Shown: positions 23,645 through 35,389 of the stretch, piece by piece
Position numbering within the stretch: position 1 is the first letter of the stretch
How the letters are laid out: every line of letters begins with the position of its first letter
Source: Pseudomonas sp. 2FG
Lineage (GTDB): Bacteria > Pseudomonadota > Gammaproteobacteria > Pseudomonadales > Pseudomonadaceae
NCBI RefSeq assembly: GCF_005502935.1
Contig: NZ_SCMP01000002.1
Coordinates: 124,001-188,000 of the forward strand
DNA length: 64,000 bases
Direction of reading: 5' to 3'
Program-made: the position numbers and the translations under genes
The notes under the pieces: model-generated
Seen by the model: the letters and a program-made list of their open reading frames with translations, nothing else
What the model was told of the DNA's origin: nothing
Databases searched by the model: none

Positions 23645-24201
23645 GCACCTCGTGCCTGTTGAGAATTGGGGAGGCTTTTAACTTGGGAAAAGCGGAAAGC
23701 CGACAAGTATAGGGATTAAGCCGTGGTGAAAGAAGCCTTCTGCACAAAAAATAGCCAGCTCGGCCTTGGCTCGAAAAGCACGCCGGTTAATAAAGATTAA
23801 AAGAATGAATTTTTATAAAGCTTTGTTTTTATGTTTATTACTTATGCGCCACTTTTCTGTGGATAGATCGCTGCAGATCAATAGCAGCAAGGCCTCCAGC
23901 GTTTCAAAAGGCTGTGTTGATCCTGATTTCTGCCTGTTGGATAGCCGTATGTAAGCTGTGGATGAAAATACCGGTTATCCACAGGGCACTTTATCCCCCG
24001 TTTTATCACCGGGTTATGGACCGGGCTTAGGCCGGTTTTTCCACAAGGCTTATCCGTCTGTTTGTCCAGGCAAAAGTCGCCCACACGCAGACGTGGAAGC
24101 ATTGAAGCTTCCACGGTTGTCGAAAGAGGGTTGGGAAAAGCAGGAATGTTTACGGCTTAGCGAGGAGACGGTTGGGCTGTTTCCCAACCGTTATGGCTGG
24201 C
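23645..24201. other. Non-coding, AT-rich region with DnaA-box-like sequences (second origin-like region)
   Basis: No gene is apparent between mnmG and mnmE. The part at 23785-23850 is strikingly AT-rich for this genome (TAATAAAGATTAAAAG, TTTTTATAAAGC). DnaA-box-like sites follow: 23858-23866 (minus, TGTGGATAG), 23957-23965 (minus, TGTGGATGA), 23975-23983 (TTATCCACA, perfect) and 24037-24045 (TTTTCCACA). A short hairpin, CGTGGAAGC/GCTTCCACG, sits at 24092-24115. The region next to mnmG is the classical bacterial origin position. In Pseudomonas the rpmH-dnaA region is regarded as the main oriC, so this one may be an accessory or ancestral origin. Boxes were found by eye. Confidence 0.6.
24168..24191 (-). 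terminator. Hairpin downstream of mnmE
   Basis: Arms ACGGTTGGG (24168-24176) and CCCAACCGT (24183-24191) are perfect complements with a 6-nt loop, 11 nt after the mnmE stop. The T-run on the minus strand is poor, so it may be a weak terminator. Confidence 0.5.
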
Positions 24202-25569
24202 TTATTTACCGATACAGAAGCTGGAGAAGATCCGCCCGAGCAGGTCGTCGGAGCTGAAAGCCCCGGTAATTTCCCCCAGTGCCTGTTGCGCCTGGCGTAA
24301 GTCTTCCGCCAGGAGCTCACCGGCACCGGCCTGGGTCAGCTGGGCACGCCCGTGCTCGAGGGAGGCGCTGGCCAGGCCCAAGGCTTCGAGGTGGCGTCTG
24401 CGCGCGCTGAAGCTGCTTTCGGAGGTCTGTTCGTAGCCCATGCAGGTCTTCAGGTGTTCGCGCAACAGCTCCAGCCCGGCCGTGGATTTGGCCGAGAGGT
24501 TGATGCTGACGTGGCCATCGGCACTGACTTCGAGGGCTATGGTTTCCGTCGTCAGGTCCGCCTTGTTGCGAATCAGCGTGACCTTGGCCGGATCCGGCCG
24601 TTGCGCGAGAAACTCCGGCCACAGGGCAAAGGGATCGGCGGCCTCGGGGGCTGTGGCATCGACCACCAGCAGCACCCGGTCGGCTTCGCCGATAGCCTTG
24701 AGCGCCCGTTCCACGCCGATCTTTTCCACCTGATCAACGGTGGCGCGCAAGCCGGCGGTGTCCACCACATGCAGCGGCATGCCATCGATGTGGATATGTT
24801 CGCGCAAGACATCCCGCGTGGTGCCGGCGATCTCGGTGACTATGGCCGCTTCCCGCCCGGCCAGGGCATTCAGCAAGCTGGATTTACCCGCATTCGGCCG
24901 GCCGGCGATCACCACTGTCATGCCATCGCGTAGCAGCGCGCCTTGACCGGCTTCGCGCACCACCCCCGCCAGTTCAGTGCGCACCTCGTCGAGCAGACCC
25001 AAAACATGGCCGTCGGCGAGAAAATCGATTTCTTCCTCGGGGAAGTCGATGGCGGCTTCGACATAGATGCGCAGGGCAATCAGCCGCTCGGTCAACTCAT
25101 GCACGCGTCGGGAAAACTCCCCCTGCAGCGAGCGCAAGGCATTGCGTGCCGCTTGTTCGGAACTGGCTTCGATCAGGTCGGCAATCGCTTCAGCCTGGGC
25201 CAGGTCGAGTTTGTCATTGAGAAAGGCCCGTTCGCTGAATTCCCCCGGTCGGGCCAGGCGGGCGCCCAATTCCAGGCAACGGCGCAGCAGCAAGTCGAGG
25301 ACCACCGGACCGCCATGACCTTGCAGTTCGAGCACATCTTCGCCGGTGAAGGAGTTCGGCCCGGGGAAATACAGGGCCAAGCCTTCATCGAGCACCTGGT
25401 CTTGGCCATCATGGAATGGTCCGTAGTGGGCGTAGCGCGGGTTCAGTTCCCGCTGGCTCACCGCTTTGGCAATACTCGCGGCCAGCGGTCCGGAGACACG
25501 CACTATGCCCACGCCAGCACGGCCCTGAGCGGTGGCGATGGCGGCGATAGTTTCACGAAGGGTGCTCAT
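24202..25569 (-). CDS. mnmE: tRNA modification GTPase MnmE (TrmE)
   Basis: The 455-residue protein has an N-terminal folate-binding domain ([20 protein letters not shown]), the G-domain inserted in a helical domain (G1 [16 protein letters not shown] ~222-237, GTTRD, DTAGLR), and the essential C-terminal CIGK ending with Cys. It partners MnmG in tRNA U34 modification. The length is typical (~455). Confidence 0.99.
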   Translation of the reverse strand: MSTLRETIAAIATAQGRAGVGIVRVSGPLAASIAKAVSQRELNPRYAHYGPFHDGQDQVLDEGLALYFPGPNSFTGEDVLELQGHGGPVVLDLLLRRCLELGARLARPGEFSERAFLNDKLDLAQAEAIADLIEASSEQAARNALRSLQGEFSRRVHELTERLIALRIYVEAAIDFPEEEIDFLADGHVLGLLDEVRTELAGVVREAGQGALLRDGMTVVIAGRPNAGKSSLLNALAGREAAIVTEIAGTTRDVLREHIHIDGMPLHVVDTAGLRATVDQVEKIGVERALKAIGEADRVLLVVDATAPEAADPFALWPEFLAQRPDPAKVTLIRNKADLTTETIALEVSADGHVSINLSAKSTAGLELLREHLKTCMGYEQTSESSFSARRRHLEALGLASASLEHGRAQLTQAGAGELLAEDLRQAQQALGEITGAFSSDDLLGRIFSSFCIGK

Positions 25570-25603
25570 GGCGGTGCTCTCATGACCAAAGGGCAGATAG
25601 CAA

Positions 25604-25638
25604 AACGCCCCGCCTCTGATTACTCAGGGGGGGGCGCT
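25604..25638 (-). terminator. Probable terminator downstream of yidC
   Basis: The GC-rich imperfect stem GCGCCCC...GGGGCG around a TGATTACTC loop is followed on the minus strand by a short T-run (GTTTTGC). It lies between the yidC stop and the mnmE start, both on the minus strand. Confidence 0.6.
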
Positions 25639-25662
25639 TGTCATCATCTTAGCAAGCTCGAA

Positions 25663-27405
25663 TCAGGCTTCGGCCTTCTTCGCCGCGGCTTCGATCTTGC
25701 GGGTAATGTACCACTGCTGGGCGATCGACAAGCAGTTGTTGACCACCCAGTACAGCACCAGACCGGCGGGGAACCAGAGGAAGAAGAAGGTGAAGATGAT
25801 CGGCATCAGCTTCATCACCTTGGCCTGCATCGGATCCGGCGGGGTCGGGTTCAGTTGCTGCTGGATAAACATGGTGGCGCCCATGATGATCGGCAGGATA
25901 AAGAACGGGTCCTTGATCGCCAGGTCGGTAATCCAGAACATCCACGGCGCCTGGCGCATTTCCACGCTTTCCAGCAACACCCAGTAAAGCGAGAGGAACA
26001 CGGGCATCTGCACCAGAATCGGCAGACAGCCACCGAGCGGATTGATCTTCTCTTTCTTGTACAGCTCCATCATCGCTTGCGACATCTTCTGCCGGTCATC
26101 GCCATGCTGCTCTTTCAGAGCGGCCAGTTTTGGCGCGACGGCACGCATGCGGGCCATGGACTTGTAGCTGGCCGCCGACAGCGGGAAGAAGGCCAGTTTG
26201 ATCAGGATGGTCAGCGCGATAATCGACCAGCCCCAGTTACCCAGCAGGCTGTGGATATGTTGCAGCAGCCAGAAGATGGGTTGGGCGATAAACCAGAGAA
26301 TGCCGTAGTCGACGGTCAGCTCAAGACCCGGGGACAACTGTTTGAGGTATTCCTGGCTTTTCGGACCGGCGTAGAGGGTCGCCGCGGTTTCCGCCTTGGC
26401 GCCCGCCGCGACAGTCAAGCTTGGGCCGGTGAAACCGATGATGTAGTTGCCCTGGCTGTCTTTGCGAGTCTGCACCAGGTTGGCACTGTCCTTGGCCGGA
26501 ACCCAGGCAGTCACGAAGTAATGCTGCAACCAGGCGACCCAACCGCCTTCGACCGTCTCTTTCAGCGGCTGTTTGTCGATGTCTTTCATCGACACTTTCT
26601 TGTACGGCTCTTCCTTGGTCCAGAGTGCGGCACCGAGATAGGTAGCGGTGCCGGTGGCGGTGGTCGAGGACGGATCGTCGCTGGAATCACGCTTGAGCTG
26701 AGCGAACAGGTTACCGGTCCAGGCTTGGGTGCTTTGGTTATCGATCAGGTAACGAACATCGACCTGATAGGACGAAGGATCGACACAGCCGGTTTTTTTC
26801 TGTTGCTGTTCCTTGGCGGAACACTGCGGATTCAAACCACGCTTGAAGCTGAAGCGTTTGATGTAGTTAACACCGTCGGCACGGTAATTCAGGTCGACGG
26901 TCAATTGGTTTTGACCCTCGGCCAGCGCGTAAGAACTCTGCGCACTGCTGTAAAGCGGCCGACCGCTGCTGCTGGCATCCGGGCCGTTGGCGCCGGTCAG
27001 GCCGCTTTGCGCCTGATACAGACGTTCGCCACCGTTATCGAACAGCTGGAAGGGCACATCGGGATGATCTTGCCGGCGTGGGTATTGCGGCAGAGTCAAC
27101 TGCACTATGTCGCCGCCACGTGGGTCGATGGCCAGCTCAAGAACATCGGTCTTGACCCGAATCAGCTTATCGCTGGTCGCGGCAGTCGCAATTGCGCCCG
27201 GTTCGCTGTGCGCAGCATTCGCCGTCGGCACATCGTCACTGGCGCTATTCGCAACGGGGCTATCCGGCAATGTGGCGGCGACGTTGCCGGCGGTTGCACT
27301 TGGAGTTGGCAGTGCGGCTTGACCGTAGTCCTCGTTCCACTTGAGAACCATGACATAGGACACGATTGCCAGGGCGGCGATCAGGATCGAGCGTTTAATA
27401 TCCAT
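25663..27405 (-). CDS. yidC: Membrane protein insertase YidC
   Basis: The 580-residue protein has a start membrane helix (MDIKRSILIAALAIVSYVMV), a large periplasmic beta-domain (~60-345), and five C-terminal helices. The hydrophilic-groove region contains EKINPLGGCLPILVQMPVFL, the YidC/Oxa1 signature. The tail is Lys/Ala-rich (RKIEAAAKKAEA). ATG 27405 is chosen because the 24 extra upstream residues belong to the yidD overlap. It lies in the standard rpmH-rnpA-yidD-yidC order. Confidence 0.98.
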   Translation of the reverse strand: MDIKRSILIAALAIVSYVMVLKWNEDYGQAALPTPSATAGNVAATLPDSPVANSASDDVPTANAAHSEPGAIATAATSDKLIRVKTDVLELAIDPRGGDIVQLTLPQYPRRQDHPDVPFQLFDNGGERLYQAQSGLTGANGPDASSSGRPLYSSAQSSYALAEGQNQLTVDLNYRADGVNYIKRFSFKRGLNPQCSAKEQQQKKTGCVDPSSYQVDVRYLIDNQSTQAWTGNLFAQLKRDSSDDPSSTTATGTATYLGAALWTKEEPYKKVSMKDIDKQPLKETVEGGWVAWLQHYFVTAWVPAKDSANLVQTRKDSQGNYIIGFTGPSLTVAAGAKAETAATLYAGPKSQEYLKQLSPGLELTVDYGILWFIAQPIFWLLQHIHSLLGNWGWSIIALTILIKLAFFPLSAASYKSMARMRAVAPKLAALKEQHGDDRQKMSQAMMELYKKEKINPLGGCLPILVQMPVFLSLYWVLLESVEMRQAPWMFWITDLAIKDPFFILPIIMGATMFIQQQLNPTPPDPMQAKVMKLMPIIFTFFFLWFPAGLVLYWVVNNCLSIAQQWYITRKIEAAAKKAEA

Positions 27406-27407
27406 GA

Positions 27408-27653
27408 TTACTCGGCCATCGAAGGGGGTCGGGAAGTGGGGGCGACTGGAACCGGATCGTAACCACCGGGATTCCACGGGTGACAGCGACCAAGCCGACG
27501 CAGGGTCAGCCAGCCACCGCGTATGAGGCCATGATGTTCGATGGCTTCATACGCGTAGCAGGAACAACTGGGGTAAAAGCGACAGTGACTGGCCATCAGC
27601 GGACTGATGGCATAGCGGTAAACCTGGATCGAGGCGAGTGCCAGTTTACGCAT
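27408..27653 (-). CDS. yidD: Membrane protein insertion efficiency factor YidD
   Basis: The 81-residue protein carries [20 protein letters not shown], then [20 protein letters not shown] and [17 protein letters not shown]. These are the DUF37/YidD signatures, with clustered Cys residues. It overlaps the 3' end of rnpA by 8 nt and ends 2 nt before yidC. It assists insertion of membrane proteins. Confidence 0.95.
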   Translation of the reverse strand: MRKLALASIQVYRYAISPLMASHCRFYPSCSCYAYEAIEHHGLIRGGWLTLRRLGRCHPWNPGGYDPVPVAPTSRPPSMAE

Positions 27654-28047
27654 GGGGACTGTCGGTTACCCCCGTTTCGGTGAGGACTTCCGGGCGTGGC
27701 CGACTGCGTGCCAAGCGTTTCCAGAGCTTGCCGAACTGTTGAACGAGTTCGGGGTTTTCTAGATCACCTAGGCCTTTACGCGCGACTATCACGATATCCC
27801 AACCGACCAAGGACTCTTGGTTCAGGCGAAATGAATCGCGAATCACACGCTTCAGGCGATTGCGCTCAACCGAGAGCTTGACGCTCTTCTTACCGATGAC
27901 CAAACCCAGGCGGGGATGATCAAGATCGTTGTTGCGCGCGAGCAGCAGGACGTTTTTACCCGGAACCTTACCGCTGGGGGAGTCGAAGACAGCCTTGAAT
28001 TGTCGAGGGGTCAGCAGGCGCTTTTCCCGACTGAAGTCTTGACTCAC
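27646..28047 (-). CDS. rnpA: Ribonuclease P protein component
   Basis: The 133-residue protein begins with GTG at 28047 ([17 protein letters not shown]). It has the RNase P signature [16 protein letters not shown] near 60-75 and FGKLWKRL near the end. A longer open frame to 28143 only reads through rpmH on the same strand in another frame. It binds M1 RNA to mature tRNA 5' ends. It lies 16 nt after rpmH. Confidence 0.96.
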   Translation of the reverse strand: MSQDFSREKRLLTPRQFKAVFDSPSGKVPGKNVLLLARNNDLDHPRLGLVIGKKSVKLSVERNRLKRVIRDSFRLNQESLVGWDIVIVARKGLGDLENPELVQQFGKLWKRLARSRPRPEVLTETGVTDSPHA

Positions 28048-28063
28048 CGCCGGTGCCGAATTA

Positions 28064-28198
28064 TCAGACTGCCAGACGCTTACGGCCTTTGGCGCGACGA
28101 CGCGACAGAACTGCACGACCGTTCTTGGTGGCCATGCGGGCACGGAAGCCGTGGGTGCGAGCGCGCTTGATAGTGCTGGGTTGGAAAGTGCGTTTCAT
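28064..28198 (-). CDS. rpmH: 50S ribosomal protein L34
   Basis: A 44-residue basic protein, [20 protein letters not shown] at the start and GRKRLAV at the end, is encoded from ATG 28198 to TGA 28064. It matches L34 over its whole length. It was missed by length filters but is clear from the codons. It lies immediately before the origin region, as in most bacteria. Confidence 0.98.
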
Positions 28199-28726
28199 GG
28201 TGCGTTACCTGGATGGTCGACTACGGGCCGGAATGGCCCCCGTTTTAAGAGACCGGCAATTCTAGAGAAAGCAGACGGTCAGGTCAATTTCCAACCAGCT
28301 TTTCCTGTGCAGATAAAGAATATTAAGAAAGAAGATATTTAAATCTTTTAGTGATGTTAATAACTCTTAGGGAAGCGATTTTCTGTGGATAACCTTGTGA
28401 AGCCCTTATGCTGTGCGGTTTTCAGCGTTTCGAAAGGCTGTCGAGAAACCGTGCTCCAGGTGTGCGATGCCGGCGGATAAGCTGGGGATAGAGTCGGTAG
28501 TTATGCACAGAGCGGTTATCAACCCGTTTTCGCTGGTGGTTATCCAGGCAGCTCGCGAGGGGTTATCCACAGAGATTCATGCAGGACGAGCAGAACCCAT
28601 GAAACCCGAGTAAAGCTTTGATTTTACTTGCTGAGAACGCACGCTTCGTGTGGATAACTCCCTCTCCGGTCGCTACAATGGCGGCTGTTTTTGGCCTCGC
28701 GGCCTTTTCGACCTTAGGGGATATCC
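28199..28726. other. oriC: Likely chromosomal replication origin (oriC) between rpmH and dnaA
   Basis: This 528-nt non-coding stretch has an AT-rich segment at 28305-28375 (ATTAAGAAAG, GATATTTAAATC) suited to unwinding. DnaA boxes follow: 28384-28392 (minus, perfect TGTGGATAA), 28563-28571 (TTATCCACA, perfect) and 28649-28657 (minus, perfect). Weaker sites are at 28501-28509 (TTATGCACA), 28516-28524 (TTATCAACC) and 28540-28548 (TTATCCAGG). The rpmH-dnaA interval is the established origin position in Pseudomonas. Boundaries are only approximate because sites were found by eye. Confidence 0.85.
28649..28678 (+). promoter_or_regulatory. Candidate dnaA promoter with overlapping DnaA box
   Basis: TACAAT at 28673-28678 is a good -10 hexamer, about 50 nt before the dnaA start codon. 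A perfect DnaA box (28649-28657) lies where the -35 region would be. That arrangement would let DnaA repress its own gene. The -35 itself is not a clear match. Confidence 0.5.
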
Positions 28727-30202
28727 GTGTCCGTGGAACTTTGGCAGCAGTGCGTGGAGCTGTTACGCGACGAGCTGCCTGCCCAGCAATTCAACACCTG
28801 GATCCGCCCGTTGCAGGTCGAAGCGGATAGCGACGAGTTGCGCATTTATGCGCCGAATCGCTTCGTCCTCGATTGGGTCAACGAAAAATACCTGGGCCGC
28901 TTGTTGGAGTTGCTGGAGGAGCGCAGCGAGGGCATGGCTCCGGCGCTTTCCTTATTAATAGGGAGTAAGCGCAGTGCCGCTGCTCGCGTTGCTCCTGCTG
29001 CGCCGCTAGCTGCCGCTGTTGCACCGGCAAGCAATGTTGCCCGTAGCGATGAGCCGACTACGGCTACTGCTGTTGCGAATGAGCCTTCGCGCTCCAGCTT
29101 CGATCCGATGGCCGGAGCCAGCACTCAGACTGCGCCGGTACGCACCGAGCGTTCGGTTCAAGTAGAAGGTGCGCTGAAGCACACCAGCTATCTGAATCGT
29201 ACCTTTACCTTCGAAAACTTCGTCGAGGGTAAATCCAACCAGCTGGCCCGTGCAGCGGCCTGGCAGGTGGCGGACAACCCAAAGCACGGCTACAACCCGC
29301 TGTTCCTGTATGGCGGCGTCGGTCTGGGTAAGACCCACCTGATGCATGCGGTGGGTAATCACCTATTAAAGAAGAACCCGAATGCCAAGGTGGTCTACCT
29401 GCATTCGGAGCGCTTCGTTGCAGACATGGTCAAGGCGCTGCAGTTGAACGCGATCAACGAGTTCAAGCGTTTCTACCGTTCGGTGGATGCCCTGCTAATC
29501 GACGATATTCAATTCTTCGCTAAGAAAGAGCGTTCCCAGGAAGAATTCTTCCACACTTTTAACGCGCTTCTGGAAGGCGGCCAGCAGGTGATCCTCACCA
29601 GCGACCGCTACCCGAAGGAAATCGAAGGGCTGGAAGAGCGCCTCAAGTCGCGTTTCGGCTGGGGCCTGACGGTGGCCGTGGAGCCGCCGGAACTGGAAAC
29701 GCGGGTGGCCATCTTGATGAAGAAGGCCGACCAGGCGAAGGTCGATCTACCCCATGATGCGGCCTTCTTTATTGCTCAGCGCATTCGCTCCAACGTACGT
29801 GAGCTGGAAGGTGCGCTGAAGCGGGTGATTGCCCACTCGCACTTTATGGGCCGCGATATCACCATCGAGCTGATCCGTGAATCGCTGAAGGATCTGTTGG
29901 CGCTGCAAGACAAGTTGGTCAGCGTCGACAATATTCAGCGCACGGTCGCCGAATACTACAAGATCAAAATTTCCGATCTGCTTTCCAAGCGCCGTTCGCG
30001 TTCTGTCGCGCGTCCGCGTCAGGTCGCCATGGCCTTGTCGAAAGAACTGACCAACCATAGCTTGCCGGAAATTGGTGACGCCTTCGGCGGTCGTGATCAC
30101 ACCACGGTATTGCACGCTTGCCGTAAGATTGCTGAACTTAGGGAATCCGACGCGGACATCCGCGAGGACTACAAGAACCTGCTGCGCACGCTGACCACCT
30201 GA
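28727..30202 (+). CDS. dnaA: Chromosomal replication initiator protein DnaA
   Basis: The 491-residue protein starts at GTG 28727 ([20 protein letters not shown], domain I). A variable Ala-rich linker follows (~85-145), then the AAA+ domain with Walker [14 protein letters not shown] (~197) and Walker [10 protein letters not shown]. The DNA-binding domain has [18 protein letters not shown] and [16 protein letters not shown]. It opens oriC and regulates its own transcription. AGGGGA lies 5-10 nt before the GTG. It heads the dnaA-dnaN-recF-gyrB series. Confidence 0.99.
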   Translation: MSVELWQQCVELLRDELPAQQFNTWIRPLQVEADSDELRIYAPNRFVLDWVNEKYLGRLLELLEERSEGMAPALSLLIGSKRSAAARVAPAAPLAAAVAPASNVARSDEPTTATAVANEPSRSSFDPMAGASTQTAPVRTERSVQVEGALKHTSYLNRTFTFENFVEGKSNQLARAAAWQVADNPKHGYNPLFLYGGVGLGKTHLMHAVGNHLLKKNPNAKVVYLHSERFVADMVKALQLNAINEFKRFYRSVDALLIDDIQFFAKKERSQEEFFHTFNALLEGGQQVILTSDRYPKEIEGLEERLKSRFGWGLTVAVEPPELETRVAILMKKADQAKVDLPHDAAFFIAQRIRSNVRELEGALKRVIAHSHFMGRDITIELIRESLKDLLALQDKLVSVDNIQRTVAEYYKIKISDLLSKRRSRSVARPRQVAMALSKELTNHSLPEIGDAFGGRDHTTVLHACRKIAELRESDADIREDYKNLLRTLTT

Positions 30203-30240
30203 TTCCACACGACGCAGCCCACGAGGCAAGGGACGAGACC

Positions 30241-31344
30241 ATGCATTTCACTATTCAACGCGAAGCCCTGTTGAAACCGCTGCAACTGGTCGCCGGCGTG
30301 GTCGAACGCCGTCAGACTCTGCCGGTGCTGTCCAATGTGTTGCTGGTGGTTGAAGGCCAGCAGCTGTCGCTCACCGGCACCGACCTGGAAGTCGAACTGG
30401 TTGGCCGCGTAACGCTCGAAGAACCGGCGGAACCGGGCGAGATCACAGTGCCGGCGCGCAAGCTGATGGATATCTGCAAAAGCTTGCCGAATGACGCGCT
30501 GATCGATATCCGTGTGGATGAGCAGAAGCTGGTGGTCAAGGCCGGCCGTAGCCGTTTCACCTTGTCGACTCTGCCGGCGAATGACTTCCCAACGGTTGAG
30601 GAAGGTCCTGGCTCGTTCACCTTCAACCTGGTGCAAAGCAAGTTGCGCCGCCTGATCGAGCGCACCAGCTTTGCCATGGCGCAGCAGGATGTGCGCTATT
30701 ACCTGAACGGCATGCTGCTGGAAGTGCAGACCGGTGTGTTGCGCGCGGTCGCTACCGATGGTCACCGTCTGGCCATGTGCTCGATGGAAGCCGGTATCGA
30801 ACAAGCCGATCGGCATCAGGTGATAGTCCCGCGCAAAGGTATTCTGGAACTGGCGCGTCTGCTCACCGAGCAGGATGGCAGCGTCAGCATCGTTCTCGGC
30901 CAACACCATATCCGCGCGACTACCGGTGAGTTCACCTTCACCTCGAAACTGGTCGACGGCAAGTTTCCGGATTACGAGCGCGTGCTACCCAAGGGTGGCG
31001 ACAAGTTGGTGTTGGGCGATCGTCAGGCGCTGCGTGAAGCCTTCAGCCGTACGGCGATCCTCTCCAACGAGAAGTACCGCGGTATCCGTCTGCAACTGGC
31101 GGCCGGACAACTGAAGATTCAGGCGAACAACCCCGAGCAGGAAGAAGCCGAAGAAGAGGTGGCGGTCGACTACAACGGCGGCAATCTGGAAATCGGCTTC
31201 AACGTCAGCTATCTGCTCGACGTGCTGGGGGTGATGACGACGGAGCAGGTTCGCCTGATTCTGTCCGACTCCAACAGCAGTGCGCTGGTACAGGAATCCG
31301 ACAACGACGATTCCGCTTACGTCGTAATGCCGATGCGTCTCTGA
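30241..31344 (+). CDS. dnaN: DNA polymerase III subunit beta (sliding clamp)
   Basis: The 367-residue protein begins MHFTIQREALLKPLQLVAGV and carries three clamp domains: RQTLPVLSNVLLVVEGQQLS near 23, YYLNGMLLEV and VATDGHRLAM near 155-180, and the C-terminal YVVMPMRL. These match DnaN throughout. It forms the ring that tethers polymerase III. It is 38 nt downstream of dnaA. Confidence 0.99.
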   Translation: MHFTIQREALLKPLQLVAGVVERRQTLPVLSNVLLVVEGQQLSLTGTDLEVELVGRVTLEEPAEPGEITVPARKLMDICKSLPNDALIDIRVDEQKLVVKAGRSRFTLSTLPANDFPTVEEGPGSFTFNLVQSKLRRLIERTSFAMAQQDVRYYLNGMLLEVQTGVLRAVATDGHRLAMCSMEAGIEQADRHQVIVPRKGILELARLLTEQDGSVSIVLGQHHIRATTGEFTFTSKLVDGKFPDYERVLPKGGDKLVLGDRQALREAFSRTAILSNEKYRGIRLQLAAGQLKIQANNPEQEEAEEEVAVDYNGGNLEIGFNVSYLLDVLGVMTTEQVRLILSDSNSSALVQESDNDDSAYVVMPMRL

Positions 31345-31367
31345 CGCTGACGTTGAAAAACGCCTAG

Positions 31368-34893
<3,526 letters not shown>

Positions 34894-34962
34894 TGAGTTT
34901 GTCGACGGGCAAGTTAATTGTCATGTTCGTGCAAGTTATTGTCATGACAAAAAGCGTCACTA

Positions 34963-34987
34963 CCCCGGCCTAGAGCCGGGGTTTTTC
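34963..34987 (+). terminator. Terminator after gyrB
   Basis: The stem CCCCGGC/GCCGGGG with a short TAGA centre is followed by TTTTTCTTT. It is a good intrinsic terminator on the plus strand, 70 nt after the gyrB stop. The IS-like repeats lie between gyrB and this hairpin. Confidence 0.85.
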
Positions 34988-35337
34988 TTTATGGATCAGT
35001 TTCTTAGAGATGGTGGGGAACCATCGGTGGGGGCATCGCCTGTAGTGAAGCTACAGGAAATGTTCGCTAAATCTCGTTTCAGAAGGCGCGAAAATCTGCG
35101 CGTTTTGATGGGAGAATGCAGGCGGCCAATTTTGGGCAATGAAAACAGCATCGCCCATCAGTGCTCTCGAAACGCTGATGGGTGAGCTAATGGGACACGC
35201 TTGCGGATTCATTAAAACGAACGGCATGCTGAGCCACCCTGCCACCCTGCCACCCTGTAAGTGGGCAAAGTAATTTGCCACTTCGGCCAAAGTTAGCGGT
35301 TCGGCCAAAGTTGTTGGCCCGTAGCATGAAAATAGAG

Positions 35338-35374
35338 AAGCCCCTGCTGATTCTAGTCAGCAGGGGCTTTTTGT
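35338..35374. terminator. Strong, probably bidirectional terminator
   Basis: AAGCCCCTGCTGA and TCAGCAGGGGCTT are perfect 13-nt arms around TTCTAG, flanked by TTTTTG on the plus side. On the minus strand it ends the kinase-like gene; on the plus strand it would block read-through from gyrB. Confidence 0.85.
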
Positions 35375-35389
35375 TGGGCACTGGAAGAG

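Larger units (their letters stand above)
34894..35389. other. Non-coding scar with IS-like terminal repeats between gyrB and the accessory island
   Basis: No gene is credible here. Two near-identical units (GGGCAAGTTAATTGTCATG and GTGCAAGTTATTGTCATG) occur at 34907-34947. Three related units (GGCAAAGTAATTTGCCACTT, GGCCAAAGTTAGCGGTTC, GGCCAAAGTTGTTGGCCC) occur at 35264-35320. Such nested end repeats resemble the termini of IS21-type elements, but no transposase remains. CCACCCTG is repeated three times in tandem at about 35235-35258. A short hairpin CCTGTAG/CTACAGG is at 35039-35057. The gyrB terminator is at 34963-34987. Confidence 0.5.

Noticed and set aside
24943-27462. Very long plus-strand frame (839 codons) opposite yidC and the mnmE start
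   Set aside because: It is antisense to two certain genes; it is an artefact of GC-rich codon bias with no recognisable motifs.
35234-35258. Tandem CCACCCTG copies as a CRISPR-like array
   Set aside because: Three 8-bp units without spacers is a simple tandem repeat. No CRISPR array or cas gene was seen anywhere.
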